Positions 36,753-45,083 of a DNA stretch of 64,000 bases are shown in pieces. The notes below the pieces were generated by a model. That model had not been told where the DNA came from. It did no database searches and saw only the letters and a list, made by a program, of their open reading frames with translations. A program made the translations under genes and the position numbers. Each line of letters opens with the position of its first letter. Position 1 is the first letter of the stretch. The stretch comes from Pseudomonas fragi (GTDB lineage Bacteria; Pseudomonadota; Gammaproteobacteria; Pseudomonadales; Pseudomonadaceae), in contig NZ_LT629783.1 of the NCBI RefSeq assembly GCF_900105835.1, positions 4,796,501-4,860,500 of the forward strand, given 5' to 3'.

Positions 36753-37031
36753 ATGAAAGCATGGATTTGTGTGCCGTTGATTGCCCTGGCATTGGCCGGT
36801 TGTGCTGGGACCAAAGCCTACCGTGACACCTGTGCCACCAACCTCGACGCGGCCTGGCACGAGCTGGACCTGGCCAAGGCAGAAGGTTTCGCCGGTACGG
36901 TCAGCTACTCCAAGGCCTTGTCCCTGCTGACCGCAGCCAAGACCCAGCAGCAATTCGAAGCCTTTGAGGGCTGCACCAAAAAAGCCGAAAAGGCGCGTTT
37001 CTATATTCGTGAATCCCGCGCCGGGCGTTGA
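36753..37031 (+). CDS. Small lipoprotein of unknown function
   Basis: The 92-residue protein has a signal sequence and lipobox ALAGC with Cys17. The mature part is mostly helical and contains two further Cys (DTCATN and FEGCTKK) that could form a disulfide. AGGAAACACC precedes the ATG. I do not recognise a function. A CHAD-domain gene starts 28 bp downstream and may share its transcript. The 193-bp gap upstream (36560-36752) has no other gene. Confidence 0.8.
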   Translation: MKAWICVPLIALALAGCAGTKAYRDTCATNLDAAWHELDLAKAEGFAGTVSYSKALSLLTAAKTQQQFEAFEGCTKKAEKARFYIRESRAGR

Positions 37032-37059
37032 GCCGTCGTGGTGAGAGGGGAGGGTGAGG

Positions 37060-37827
37060 ATGTCTGAGCTGGTTGACCGGATAGTGGCCAATATTGCGCG
37101 TCTGGAGGTCAAGCTGTGGGCTTGCCAGGCGCGCCTGGAAGCCGATACGGACCCCGAGGCCCTGCACGACCTGCGCACCACGGTGCGCCGCTTGCGCAGC
37201 CTGCTGCGGCCCTTGCGCGGGCTGCCGGGTGTGGTGCAACTGGAGATGTCAGCGTCCCAGGTGGGCGTTCTGACCACGCCCTTGCGCGATCTTGAGGTAC
37301 TGGCTGCCCATCTGCACAAGGCGGGCTACACCGGGCTGGCCCAACGGCGCTTGCAGCAGTTGGCCGGCAGTTATGCCCGGGTGGCGGACAGCGAACAACT
37401 GGCCCAGTTGCTGATGATCCTCGATGTGTTTCCACGTTTTTTGCGCGCGGCCGAGCGTGAAGGGCTGCTGCGCGGTTTGCGCCAGCGCATCGAAAAGGTG
37501 CTGGAAAAACAGTGGCAAACCCTGGAAAAAGCCCTTAATGACCCGGGCCATGACCGCCATCGCGTGCGTTTGCTGATCAAGCGCGTGCGCTATGCGGCCG
37601 AGGCTTATCCCGAGCTGAACCAGTTGCCGCCGCTGGTGCTGGCACGCCTCAAGGCTGCGCAACAGGCCCTGGGCGAATGGCACGATGCCTGGCAGTGGTT
37701 GCTGCAGGCCGGGCAACAGGCCGATCTGCAGCCGTGTGTCGCGCAGTGGCAGGCCACCCTGGAACACGGCGAAAAACGGGCTGACAAGGCACTGATCAAA
37801 CTGAGTGCGGCGTGCTTTCACTCCTGA
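37060..37827 (+). CDS. CHAD-domain protein
   Basis: The 255-residue all-helical protein has the conserved histidine and Arg/Lys-rich surfaces of the CHAD domain (LHDLRTTVRRLRSLLRPL near 34 and HRVRLLIKRVRYAAEAY near 167). CHAD proteins bind inorganic polyphosphate and often accompany CYTH triphosphate-tunnel enzymes; no CYTH gene is here. The ATG at 37060 follows GGGTGAGG. The preceding in-frame GTG is less likely. Confidence 0.88.
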   Translation: MSELVDRIVANIARLEVKLWACQARLEADTDPEALHDLRTTVRRLRSLLRPLRGLPGVVQLEMSASQVGVLTTPLRDLEVLAAHLHKAGYTGLAQRRLQQLAGSYARVADSEQLAQLLMILDVFPRFLRAAEREGLLRGLRQRIEKVLEKQWQTLEKALNDPGHDRHRVRLLIKRVRYAAEAYPELNQLPPLVLARLKAAQQALGEWHDAWQWLLQAGQQADLQPCVAQWQATLEHGEKRADKALIKLSAACFHS

Positions 37828-37904
37828 TCTTTGGCCGATACGGCACTGTGCGGCGGCCCATGGATGGGTAGTATCCCGGCCTGTTTATCTGTTTCGAGGT
37901 GCTT

Positions 37905-38702
37905 ATGCAGTTTCGCGAGTTGGTGGCGGCAGTGCGCCAAACCCCGCTGGACGTAACTATCCCGGCCGATTGGGGCCAGGGCCGTGCCAGCTTTGGTGGC
38001 TTGGTGGTGGCCCTGCAGTACGAAGCCATGCGCGCCCGCATCGCACCCGAGCGGGCGCTGCGTTCGCTGGCGGTGAGTTTTGTCGGGCCGGTGGCAGCGG
38101 ATGTGCCCATCCGTTTTGAGGTCGAGGTGTTGCGCGAGGGCAAGGCGGTTAGCCAGGTGCTGGGCCGTGCCCTGCAGGACGGTCAGGTGGTGACACTGGT
38201 GCAAGGCAGTTTTGGTGCATCCCGGCAGTCGGCGGCGAACGTGGAAGGCCTGCCGGCCCCTGACATGAAGGCCGTCGAGGAGTGCCCGCTGTTACCCTAT
38301 ATCAAGGGCGTCACCCCTGAATTCATGCGGCACATGTCCATGGCCTGGGCTGTGGGGGCGCTGCCGTTTACTGGTCGAGGCACGCGGGAAATGGGCGGCT
38401 GGGTGCGTTTTGCCGGTGACGTGCAGGACGAGCCCCTGACCGAGACCCATTTGCTGGCGCTGGTCGATACCTGGCCACCTGCATTGCTGCCGTTGCTGAA
38501 CAAACCCACAGCAGGCAGCACGCTGACCTGGACCATCGAGTTTGTGCAGCCCCTGCCAACGGTCAGCACCCTTGAGTGGTGCAAGTACCTGGCAGTCATC
38601 GAGCATGCGCGGGACGGCTACGGCCATGTGGCCGCCAACCTGTGGGGCCCTGGCGGCGAGTTGATTGCGCTCAGCCGCCAGACCGTAGCCGTGTTCGGCT
38701 GA
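37905..38702 (+). CDS. Acyl-CoA thioesterase-like double hot-dog protein
   Basis: The 265-residue protein has two hot-dog domains. The first has SFGGLVVALQYEAM near 29 and the RSLAVSFVGPV strand, the second spans about 140-265. It is typical of TesB/4HBT-like thioesterases of Pseudomonas. It probably hydrolyses medium or long acyl-CoA in the cytoplasm. ATG 37905 follows CGAGGTGCTT. The neighbours give no pathway. Confidence 0.82.
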   Translation: MQFRELVAAVRQTPLDVTIPADWGQGRASFGGLVVALQYEAMRARIAPERALRSLAVSFVGPVAADVPIRFEVEVLREGKAVSQVLGRALQDGQVVTLVQGSFGASRQSAANVEGLPAPDMKAVEECPLLPYIKGVTPEFMRHMSMAWAVGALPFTGRGTREMGGWVRFAGDVQDEPLTETHLLALVDTWPPALLPLLNKPTAGSTLTWTIEFVQPLPTVSTLEWCKYLAVIEHARDGYGHVAANLWGPGGELIALSRQTVAVFG

Positions 38703-38960
38703 TCAGAAGGTCTGGCTGTTGTCGGTCTTGCTGCTGTGTTTGTGGCCCTGGCGTTGCAGGATCAGGGCCGCAAACAGGGCAACCAGACCGATTACCGCGC
38801 TGGTAGCGTTTTCACTGAAGACGCCCGACACCAGCAGCAGAAATGCCACCACCATCATCGGCACGGCAATCAGGTTGATTGCCTGATGCCCAGTGTTTTG
38901 CTGGCTTTGCGGGTTGGAGCGCCATTGCCAGGCGGGTAGGTTTGGATGACGTTTGCCCAT
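38703..38960 (-). CDS. Small two-helix membrane protein
   Basis: The 85-residue protein has a polar N-terminus with HPNLPAWQWR and GHQAINLIAVP, then two hydrophobic helices (about 34-51 and 56-72) and a basic, polar tail. The N-terminal wording recalls DUF962/Mpo1-like membrane proteins but it is too short to assign. GGAGAG precedes the start. A perfect hairpin lies 20 bp upstream (38981-39000). It ends against the thioesterase stop. Confidence 0.75.
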   Translation of the reverse strand: MGKRHPNLPAWQWRSNPQSQQNTGHQAINLIAVPMMVVAFLLLVSGVFSENATSAVIGLVALFAALILQRQGHKHSSKTDNSQTF

Positions 38961-38980
38961 GATTGCTCTCCTTGTTCGAG

Positions 38981-39000
38981 GGTTCAGCCTGGGCTGAACC
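38981..39000 (-). promoter_or_regulatory. Perfect 9-bp hairpin in the leader of the small membrane gene
   Basis: GGTTCAGCC and GGCTGAACC flank a 2-nt loop. There is no T-run on either side, so it is not a simple terminator. It sits about 10 nt before the Shine-Dalgarno of the 38703-38960 gene. Confidence 0.5.
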
Positions 39001-39059
39001 GGATAAACAAATCATAGATTCAGGGCCGCCTTGCGGCGAATCAACAATGGCTATTGGCC

Positions 39060-40541
39060 TTATAGCTTTAGTTGACCGATTGCCCGGTTCAACTCGCCGG
39101 CCAGGGTGGCCAACTCATTGCTGGTGGTGGCCGAATCGACGGTCTGTTGCACGGTGTTTTCGGTCACATCACGAATGCTCACCACCGCCCGGTTCATCTC
39201 TTCGGCCACCTGGCTTTGCTGCTCGGCTGCCACGGCAATCTGGGTGTTGCTTTCGCGCATTTGCGCCACCGCGTGGGTGATCTCGGCCAGTGCCGCGCCG
39301 GCTTCCTGGGCCTGCTGCACGCAGTCGTCGGCCTTGAACGAGCTTTCCTGCATAAAGTCCACGGCATCACGGGTACCGGCCTGCAGGGCCGAGACCATGG
39401 CGGTGATTTCGTCGGTGGAGGTCTGCACGCGCTTGGCCAGGTGCCGCACTTCATCGGCGACCACGGCAAAGCCGCGACCCATTTCCCCTGCGCGGGCGGC
39501 TTCAATGGCGGCGTTAAGGGCCAGCAGGTTGGTCTGCTCGGCAATGCTGTGGATCACGCTGACTACGCCGTTGATTTTCTGGCTGTCCTGGGCCAGTTGC
39601 TGAATCATCTCGGCGGTGGTTTGCACCCCGGTGGACAGGCTGGCGATTGACTGTTGCACGCGGCTGACCACCTGCTGGCCACTGCCGGCCAGGTTGTCTG
39701 CGGTTTGCGACAGGTCGCGGGTAGCGCCGGCGTGTTGCGCGATATGGTAAACCGTGGCCGACATTTCATTGATCGCGGTGGCAGCCTGGTCGGTTTCGCT
39801 TTGCTGACCGAGCATGCCGTGGCGTACCTCGTCCATGCTGCTGGCCAGGCGGGCGGCACCGGCGTCCAGTTGCGCGGCCGTTTGGGCCACGGTGTTCACG
39901 ACCCGTTGGTAACCGGCCTGCATGGCGTTGAAGGCGCTGGCCATCTGCCCGACTTCATCGGTACAGGCCAGCGGCACCCGGGCGGACAAGTCGCCGGTTT
40001 TCTCCACATGCAGCATGACGTCCTTGAGGGTGTTGAGCTGGCTGAGCAAAAAGCGGATCAGCAACTGCGAGGCGCAGAGCATGGCCAGCATCAGGATCAA
40101 CACGGCGGCGGCATAGTTGGGCAGCCGCTCGACAAACACCTGGGCCAGGCTGGGTGTTTGGGCCAGCACGGCGATTGTTTGCCCGTCGTCGCGGGTCAGC
40201 ACATCTGCGCCCAGCAGCAGGTCGCGACCGAACAAGGGCATAGGGTTGATCGATACCCAGCTGTTGGCGTTGCTCAACTGGGGCAGGGGCTGGCCGCTGA
40301 TCGTGGGGACTTGCCCGGGTTCGAGGCGCAGCAGTTGGCTGGCCTCGGGCAAGGGCTGCCCGGAGGGCCAGGCACTGAGCAATTGCGCCTGGGCCTGGGC
40401 GTTGGCCTGCGCAGCACGGCTGCGCGATTGCTGCTCAAGCTGCACGGCGTAGAGCACCAGCAGCAGCGTGGTGACAAACGCCACCGCGTTGACAGCCCAG
40501 AATTTGTATTTGAGCGAGATGTTGCTAAGCCAGGTGCCCAT
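39060..40541 (-). CDS. Methyl-accepting chemotaxis protein
   Basis: The 493-residue chemoreceptor has TM1 near 10-30, a periplasmic domain of about 120 residues, TM2 near 150-175, HAMP, and a long signalling coiled coil. The highly conserved tip is [20 protein letters not shown], then [12 protein letters not shown]. The ATG at 40541 begins [15 protein letters not shown]. Ligand unknown. It is monocistronic. Confidence 0.94.
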   Translation of the reverse strand: MGTWLSNISLKYKFWAVNAVAFVTTLLLVLYAVQLEQQSRSRAAQANAQAQAQLLSAWPSGQPLPEASQLLRLEPGQVPTISGQPLPQLSNANSWVSINPMPLFGRDLLLGADVLTRDDGQTIAVLAQTPSLAQVFVERLPNYAAAVLILMLAMLCASQLLIRFLLSQLNTLKDVMLHVEKTGDLSARVPLACTDEVGQMASAFNAMQAGYQRVVNTVAQTAAQLDAGAARLASSMDEVRHGMLGQQSETDQAATAINEMSATVYHIAQHAGATRDLSQTADNLAGSGQQVVSRVQQSIASLSTGVQTTAEMIQQLAQDSQKINGVVSVIHSIAEQTNLLALNAAIEAARAGEMGRGFAVVADEVRHLAKRVQTSTDEITAMVSALQAGTRDAVDFMQESSFKADDCVQQAQEAGAALAEITHAVAQMRESNTQIAVAAEQQSQVAEEMNRAVVSIRDVTENTVQQTVDSATTSNELATLAGELNRAIGQLKL

Positions 40542-40642
40542 GGGAGGTCTTCTCTGAGTTGGCGCAAACAATATTGGCAAGGTGCCATCATTGTGCCGCT
40601 ATTCAGTGACGATCTTGTTGATGTGGGTCAAAAGAGGCACTG

Positions 40643-40733
40643 GGTGGGAGCGAGCGGGCTTGCCCGCGATGCAGGCGACGCGGTCTTTATGGTAAATCGC
40701 GTCGATGCCATCGCGGGCAAGCCCGCTCCCACA
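40643..40733. repeat. REP pair (BIME) with altered left arm
   Basis: The left arm has an extra CGAG (GTGGGAGCGAGCGGGCTTGC), and the right arm is the normal complement. It lies between the tatD 3' end and the chemoreceptor promoter. Confidence 0.9.
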
Positions 40734-40745
40734 AGGGATGGGGCG

Positions 40746-41555
40746 TCAGTCTGTCAGTACCGGCAACCCATAAAACGCCCGCGCACACGCGGTGGTGTGT
40801 TCGGCCAGGTCCTGCTCGCTTTCGCCACGGTGCACGGCCACTTCACGCAATACGTCGGTCAGGTAGGCCGGTTCGTTGCGACCATTTTTCGGTTTTGGTC
40901 GCAGGGTCCGCGGCAACAGGTACGGCGCATCGCTTTCGAGCATCAGGCGCCCACGGGGGATGTCGCGCACTAGCGGGTGCAGGTGAGTACCGCGGCGTTC
41001 GTCGCAAATCCAGCCGGTAATGCCGATATGCAGGTCCAGGTCGAGGTAGCTGAACAGCGCCTTTTTCTCCCCGGTAAAGCAATGCACAACAGCCGCCGGC
41101 AAGCGGTCACGGAAGTCGCGCAGGATCTCCAGCAAGCGCTGGTTGGCATCACGTTCATGCAAAAACACCGGCAATTGCAGGTCAACAGCCAGCGCCAGGT
41201 GCTCTTCCAGCACTTTCTCCTGCTGCGCGCGGGGCGAGAAGTCGCGGTTGAAGTCCAGCCCGCACTCGCCCACGGCACAGACGCCCGGTTCCTTGAGCAG
41301 GGCCAGCAATTGGCGGGCGCTGTCGCCGTTCCAGTCACTGGCCGAGTGCGGGTGAATGCCGGCCGTAGAGAACAGGCGCTGGCCGCTTTCGTCCAGCTCC
41401 CGGCACAATTGCAAGGCCTGTTCGCTGCCTTCGACGCTGGTGCCGGTCAGTACCAGTTGGCACACCCCAGCTGCGTAAGCGCGATCCAGCACGGCCTGGT
41501 GTTTGCCGTCGAAGCTTGGGTTGGTCAGGTTGACGCCGATATCAATGAGTTGCAT
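40746..41555 (-). CDS. tatD: TatD-family metal-dependent DNase
   Basis: The 269-residue TIM-barrel protein starts [15 protein letters not shown], like E. coli TatD, with [12 protein letters not shown] near 95, [11 protein letters not shown] near 157, the [12 protein letters not shown] segment and [10 protein letters not shown] near 207. These include the metal ligands of the family (Glu, His, His, Asp). It is a 3'-5' exonuclease-type enzyme in the cytoplasm. No tatABC genes adjoin. Confidence 0.93.
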   Translation of the reverse strand: MQLIDIGVNLTNPSFDGKHQAVLDRAYAAGVCQLVLTGTSVEGSEQALQLCRELDESGQRLFSTAGIHPHSASDWNGDSARQLLALLKEPGVCAVGECGLDFNRDFSPRAQQEKVLEEHLALAVDLQLPVFLHERDANQRLLEILRDFRDRLPAAVVHCFTGEKKALFSYLDLDLHIGITGWICDERRGTHLHPLVRDIPRGRLMLESDAPYLLPRTLRPKPKNGRNEPAYLTDVLREVAVHRGESEQDLAEHTTACARAFYGLPVLTD

Positions 41556-41791
41556 GGTTTTACCTCAGGCCACAGGCCAAGAAGCATATCAGAGCTGTAG
41601 ATTTACAAGAAAAACCAAGAACTACAGACAGTTATGGTTGTCTTTGAATGCCGCAACAACGCAATGCCCGGTTTACCAAAGGACGCATTGACTGTTTTGC
41701 GCGCTGTTTCCAGCGCTTGAAAGCCTCAATTGGGGCAACCGGTTGTCGGGAAACCGACAAAGTGCTGGGCTGTATTCTTTCCGGAGAACGG

Positions 41792-43210
41792 ATGACAAGA
41801 CCGACGCTATTGATTGCGCTGTGCCTGCTGCTGTTGCCGCTACCGGCACTGGCACGCCTGGCCGGACCCTTACAGGCCGGGCAGCCGAGTCAGGTTCGCG
41901 ATCTGGCACAAATTCGCAGCAGTCAGGTGTTGCGGGTGCTGGTCAATCAAAGCCGCAACAGCTCGGGTGAGGTTCAGGGGCAGGCGATTGGCGTTGAATA
42001 CCATCGACTGCGCGCGTTTGAACACTACCTCAACAGCCATGCCCGTGATGGCCAGGAAATAACCCTCAAGATCATTCCCAAAGCCAAGGATCAACTGCTT
42101 GGCGCCTTGTCCCGCGGTGAAGGCGATGTGGTTGCCCCGGGCGAATTGATCGATTTCAAACCCAGCCGCGCCATCAGTGCCAGTGACCCGATCGTCGACG
42201 AAGTGCCGCTGCTGTTGGTGGGGGTCAAGGGCGAGCGCCGCTTTACCCGTATGGAGCAGCTGTCGGGTCGTACCGTGGCGCTGACCACCGGCAGTGCGGC
42301 GGGGGCATCGGTCAACCTGATCAATCAAAAACTGGCCCTGCGCAAATTGCCACCGGTGAAGATCGAATGGGTAGACCCGACCCTGGCAGTCGAAGACGTG
42401 CTGGAGATGGTGCAGGCGGGTATTTTTCATCTGACCATCGTGGAGCGCCCGATTGCCGAGCGTTGGGCCACATTGATGCCGAAATTGCGTTTTGACCGCA
42501 AGGTGCTGGTCAGCGAACCCGAAGCCATGCACTGGTATGTGCGCCGCGATGCTTCGATGTTGCGGGCCAGCATCGACCGTTTTCTGGATGGCTACAAGGC
42601 CCCGGCCGATCAGGATGTCGCCTTTGAACGGGTCTATCGTCGCTTGTACCGTGTGCATTATCCCCTGGCTCGGGCCGACCGCCAGCAGCTGGAGAAATTG
42701 CGCCCGGTGTTGCAGAAACATGCACAGCAGCAAGGTATGGACTGGCTGAACCTGGCGGCGCTGGCATTCAAGGAGTCCACCCTTGACCCCAATGCCAAAG
42801 GCACCGGTGGCGCGACCGGGCTGCTGCAAATCACGCCTTCTGCCGCGCAGCGGGTGGGGGTCAATAATATTCAGAGCGTCGATAACAATGTCCAGGCCGG
42901 GGCCAAGTACCTGGCGATGATCCGTCGCAAGTTCTTCGCCAGCCCCAAACTCAATGAGCGCGAGCGCATGGCCTTCGTGCTGGCGGCGTACAACATGGGG
43001 CCGGAGCGGGTGCAAGGGATGCGCGCCGAGGCCAGGCGACGTGGCCTGAACCCCAACCAGTGGTTCTTTCAAGTGGAGCGTATTGCCATGGAGCAGGTGG
43101 GAATGGGTGCTGTCAGCTATGTTAATAGTGTGAACAAGTACTATTTGGCGTTTGATCGGGAGCGGGATTCGCTGGAACCCAAAAAGGCTGAACTAGTCAC
43201 ACGCAAGTGA
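41792..43210 (+). CDS. MltF-like lytic transglycosylase with solute-binding domain
   Basis: The 472-residue exported protein has a signal peptide (1-21, ending ALA-RL), a periplasmic solute-binding-type domain (about 40-280) and a C-terminal SLT domain. The SLT catalytic Glu is in LAALAFKESTLDPNAKG near 332, followed by GLLQITPSAAQRVG and a later AAYNMGPERVQGMR. It cleaves peptidoglycan, perhaps gated by a muropeptide-like ligand as in MltF. The ATG at 41792 follows GGAGAACG. It is probably a paralogue of the main MltF. Confidence 0.9.
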   Translation: MTRPTLLIALCLLLLPLPALARLAGPLQAGQPSQVRDLAQIRSSQVLRVLVNQSRNSSGEVQGQAIGVEYHRLRAFEHYLNSHARDGQEITLKIIPKAKDQLLGALSRGEGDVVAPGELIDFKPSRAISASDPIVDEVPLLLVGVKGERRFTRMEQLSGRTVALTTGSAAGASVNLINQKLALRKLPPVKIEWVDPTLAVEDVLEMVQAGIFHLTIVERPIAERWATLMPKLRFDRKVLVSEPEAMHWYVRRDASMLRASIDRFLDGYKAPADQDVAFERVYRRLYRVHYPLARADRQQLEKLRPVLQKHAQQQGMDWLNLAALAFKESTLDPNAKGTGGATGLLQITPSAAQRVGVNNIQSVDNNVQAGAKYLAMIRRKFFASPKLNERERMAFVLAAYNMGPERVQGMRAEARRRGLNPNQWFFQVERIAMEQVGMGAVSYVNSVNKYYLAFDRERDSLEPKKAELVTRK

Positions 43211-43245
43211 TCGAATAAATAGATTGTTTAATCCGGTTTATTCGA
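43211..43245. promoter_or_regulatory. AT-rich inverted repeat between the transglycosylase and doxX genes
   Basis: TCGAATAAA and TTTATTCGA form a perfect 9-bp inverted repeat with a 17-bp centre, followed by CTTTT. It could be a weak terminator or an operator for the DoxX gene. Confidence 0.45.
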
Positions 43246-43313
43246 CTTTTAACATTATAAAAACTGATTAATATGGCGAGCATTCCCCCACTGATTTCCT
43301 AAAGGATTCCACC

Positions 43314-43748
43314 ATGAGCAAATTGATCCATACCGTACTGGGCAGCCGCGCAGGTTATGGCTTGACGATTTTGCGTATTTTCGTAGGTATCATTTTCGCC
43401 GCCCACGGCTCGCAGAAACTGTTTGGCTGGTTTGGTGGCGGTGGTCTGGCGGGGACCGCGCAATGGATGGAAAGCATCGGCCTGGCGCCGGGTACGCTGA
43501 TGGCCGCTCTGGCCGGCGGTACCGAGTTCTTCGGTGGCCTGGCGCTGATTGTCGGTCTGCTGGCGCGCCCGGCGGCATTGGGTTTGTCGTTTACCCTGCT
43601 GGTGGCGATTTTCTCGGTGCATATCAGCAACGGCCTGTTTATGGCCAACAACGGCTATGAGTTTGCCCTGGCCCTGCTGGGTGGCACCGTCGCGGTATTG
43701 ATCGAAGGTGCGGGCAAATTGTCGATCGATCGTGCAATCGCTGACTGA
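43314..43748 (+). CDS. DoxX-family membrane protein
   Basis: The 144-residue protein has four transmembrane helices and the DoxX signature ILRIFVGIIFAAHGSQKLFG near residue 20, then GGTEFFGGLALIVGLLARP. Such proteins are inner-membrane quinone- or redox-associated proteins of largely unknown function. AAAGGA precedes the ATG. A strong terminator follows. Confidence 0.92.
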   Translation: MSKLIHTVLGSRAGYGLTILRIFVGIIFAAHGSQKLFGWFGGGGLAGTAQWMESIGLAPGTLMAALAGGTEFFGGLALIVGLLARPAALGLSFTLLVAIFSVHISNGLFMANNGYEFALALLGGTVAVLIEGAGKLSIDRAIAD

Positions 43749-43763
43749 AATCCGATGTCAGTG

Positions 43764-43793
43764 AAAAGGCCCGCCCAGAGCGGGCCTTTTTCG
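43764..43793 (+). terminator. Rho-independent terminator after doxX-family gene
   Basis: AAAAGGCCCGC and GCGGGCCTTTTT form a stem with a CCAGA loop and a T-run, 15 bp after the stop codon. Confidence 0.93.
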
Positions 43794-43806
43794 TTTCAGA
43801 TGGGTG

Positions 43807-43836
43807 TTGACAGCTGCAAGCAGGTTTATCTAGGAT
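43807..43836 (+). promoter_or_regulatory. Sigma-70 promoter with long leader
   Basis: TTGACA at 43807-43812 and TAGGAT at 43831-43836 are 18 bp apart. The next start codon (43991) is about 150 nt further on, leaving a long untranslated leader with several complementary segments. Confidence 0.5.
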
Positions 43837-43990
43837 GTTTTCTTGCGCCGATTTAAACAGCTACTTGCGGGGCGCCAGAGGGTCACAGACCGTCTAAGAG
43901 GCTTGTAACAGGCCTTGAAATACCGCTAAAGCGCTGGTTCGGTGTTGCCTCTCACCTGCCACGCAGAATCTTGAGGCGGAGAACCGATTC

Positions 43991-44299
43991 ATGAGTCACC
44001 CACGTCCCCTTGTACGTCTTGCGCCGATCTCGGCCAGTCCTGCCTTGCGCAATCCAAAAATCCTTCTGGGCGGTAAGCATCAGCCAACGCTGCTGCGCTA
44101 TCTGGATGGCTGGCCACGCCGCAAAGGCCGGCCTACGGCGTTTCTGATCCAGTTTGTGGAAGAGGGCGACCAGCTGGCGCGCTTTGCCGCTGACAGTTTT
44201 GACCTGGCGGTGATCCAGTCTCCCGACGCTGAAAATGCCGAGCGGGTGATTCACAACCTCACCCGAGTCAGCCGGCAGGGGTTGATAACCCTGCGTTGA
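43991..44299 (+). CDS. Conserved hypothetical protein
   Basis: The 102-residue soluble protein starts MSHPRPLVRLAPIS after GGCGGAG. The middle is basic (RYLDGWPRRKGRPT) and the end resembles a Rossmann edge (SFDLAVIQSPDAENAERVIH), recalling methyltransferase C-termini, though too short to assign. It has no signal peptide. Its last ~20 bp and stop are copied at the start of each unit of the tandem array that follows. No function is recognised. Confidence 0.7.
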   Translation: MSHPRPLVRLAPISASPALRNPKILLGGKHQPTLLRYLDGWPRRKGRPTAFLIQFVEEGDQLARFAADSFDLAVIQSPDAENAERVIHNLTRVSRQGLITLR

Positions 44300-44307
44300 G
44301 CTGCCTT

Positions 44308-44394
44308 TGTGGGAGCGGGCTTGCCCGCGATGCAGGCGCTGCGGTACTTCAGTTACACCGCGTCGATGCCATCGCGAGCAAGCCCGCTCCCACA
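44308..44394. repeat. REP pair, array unit 1
   Basis: TGTGGGAGCGGGCTTGCCCG arm and its inverted copy, 9 bp after the hypothetical gene's stop codon. Confidence 0.95.
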
Positions 44395-44406
44395 GGTGGT
44401 CTGAAA

Positions 44407-44480
44407 CCTGTCTAGCCGGTAAGCCGGCTGTACGGTGCTCCGGATGCTAGTTGCGCAATCATTTCGACCGTCACTGCCGG
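44407..44480 (-). pseudogene. Duplicated dehydrogenase C-terminal fragment, copy 1
   Basis: Read on the minus strand it encodes AVTVEMIAQLASGAP, then shifts frame (YSRLTG, stop) where the intact gene has [15 protein letters not shown]. One C is missing relative to GTACCGGTGC. This copy has GATGCTAG where the others have GATGCCAG. It has no start and no function is likely. Confidence 0.85.
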
Positions 44481-44525
44481 CAAGGTTGATAACCCTGCGT
44501 TGAGCTGCCTTTCGGGAGCTGCTTT

Positions 44526-44627
44526 TGTGGGAGCGAGCTTTGTGGGAGCGGGCTTGCCCGCGATGCAGGCGCTGCGGTACTTCAGTTACACCGCGTCGAT
44601 GCCATCGCGAGCAAGCCCGCTCCCACA
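44526..44627. repeat. REP pair plus truncated REP, array unit 2
   Basis: A partial arm TGTGGGAGCGAGCTT precedes the complete inverted pair (44541-44627). Confidence 0.93.
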
Positions 44628-44639
44628 GGTGGTTTAAAA

Positions 44640-44713
44640 CCTGTCTAGCCGGTAAGCCGGCTGTACGGTGCTCCGGATGCCAGTTGCGCAATCATTTCGA
44701 CCGTCACTGCCGG
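44640..44713 (-). pseudogene. Duplicated dehydrogenase C-terminal fragment, copy 2
   Basis: It has the same 1-base deletion and frameshifted ending as copy 1. The bases after the fragment (TTTAAAAC) agree with those at the true gene end and with unit 4, not with units 1 and 3 (CTGAAAC). Confidence 0.85.
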
Positions 44714-44757
44714 CAAGGTTGATAACCCTGCGTTGAGCTGCCTTTGGGAGCTGCTTT

Positions 44758-44844
44758 TGTGGGAGCGGGCTTGCCCGCGATGCAGGCGCTGCGGTACTTC
44801 AGTTGCCCCGCGTCGATGCCATCGCGAGCAAGCCCGCTCCCACA
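44758..44844. repeat. REP pair, array unit 3
   Basis: Complete inverted pair; only GGGAGCTGCTTT of the extra segment precedes it. Confidence 0.95.
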
Positions 44845-44856
44845 GGTGGTCTGAAA

Positions 44857-44930
44857 CCTGTCTAGCCGGTAAGCCGGCTGTACGGTGCTCCGGATGCCAG
44901 TTGCGCAATCATTTCGACCGTCACTGCCGG
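44857..44930 (-). pseudogene. Duplicated dehydrogenase C-terminal fragment, copy 3
   Basis: It carries the shared deletion and is otherwise nearly identical to copy 2. All three copies differ from the intact gene at about seven of ~40 positions around GGTTGCCAACTGCGC. Confidence 0.85.
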
Positions 44931-44975
44931 CAAGGTTGATAACCCTGCGTTGAGCTGCCTTTCGGGAGCTGCTTT

Positions 44976-45077
44976 TGTGGGAGCGAGCTTTGTGGGAGCG
45001 GGCTTGCCCGCGATGCAGGCGCTGCGGTACTTCAGTTGCCCCGCGTCGATGCCATCGCGAGCAAGCCCGCTCCCACA
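44976..45077. repeat. REP pair plus truncated REP, array unit 4
   Basis: Same structure as unit 2, ending 7 bp before the stop codon of the intact dehydrogenase. Confidence 0.93.
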
Positions 45078-45083
45078 GGTGGT

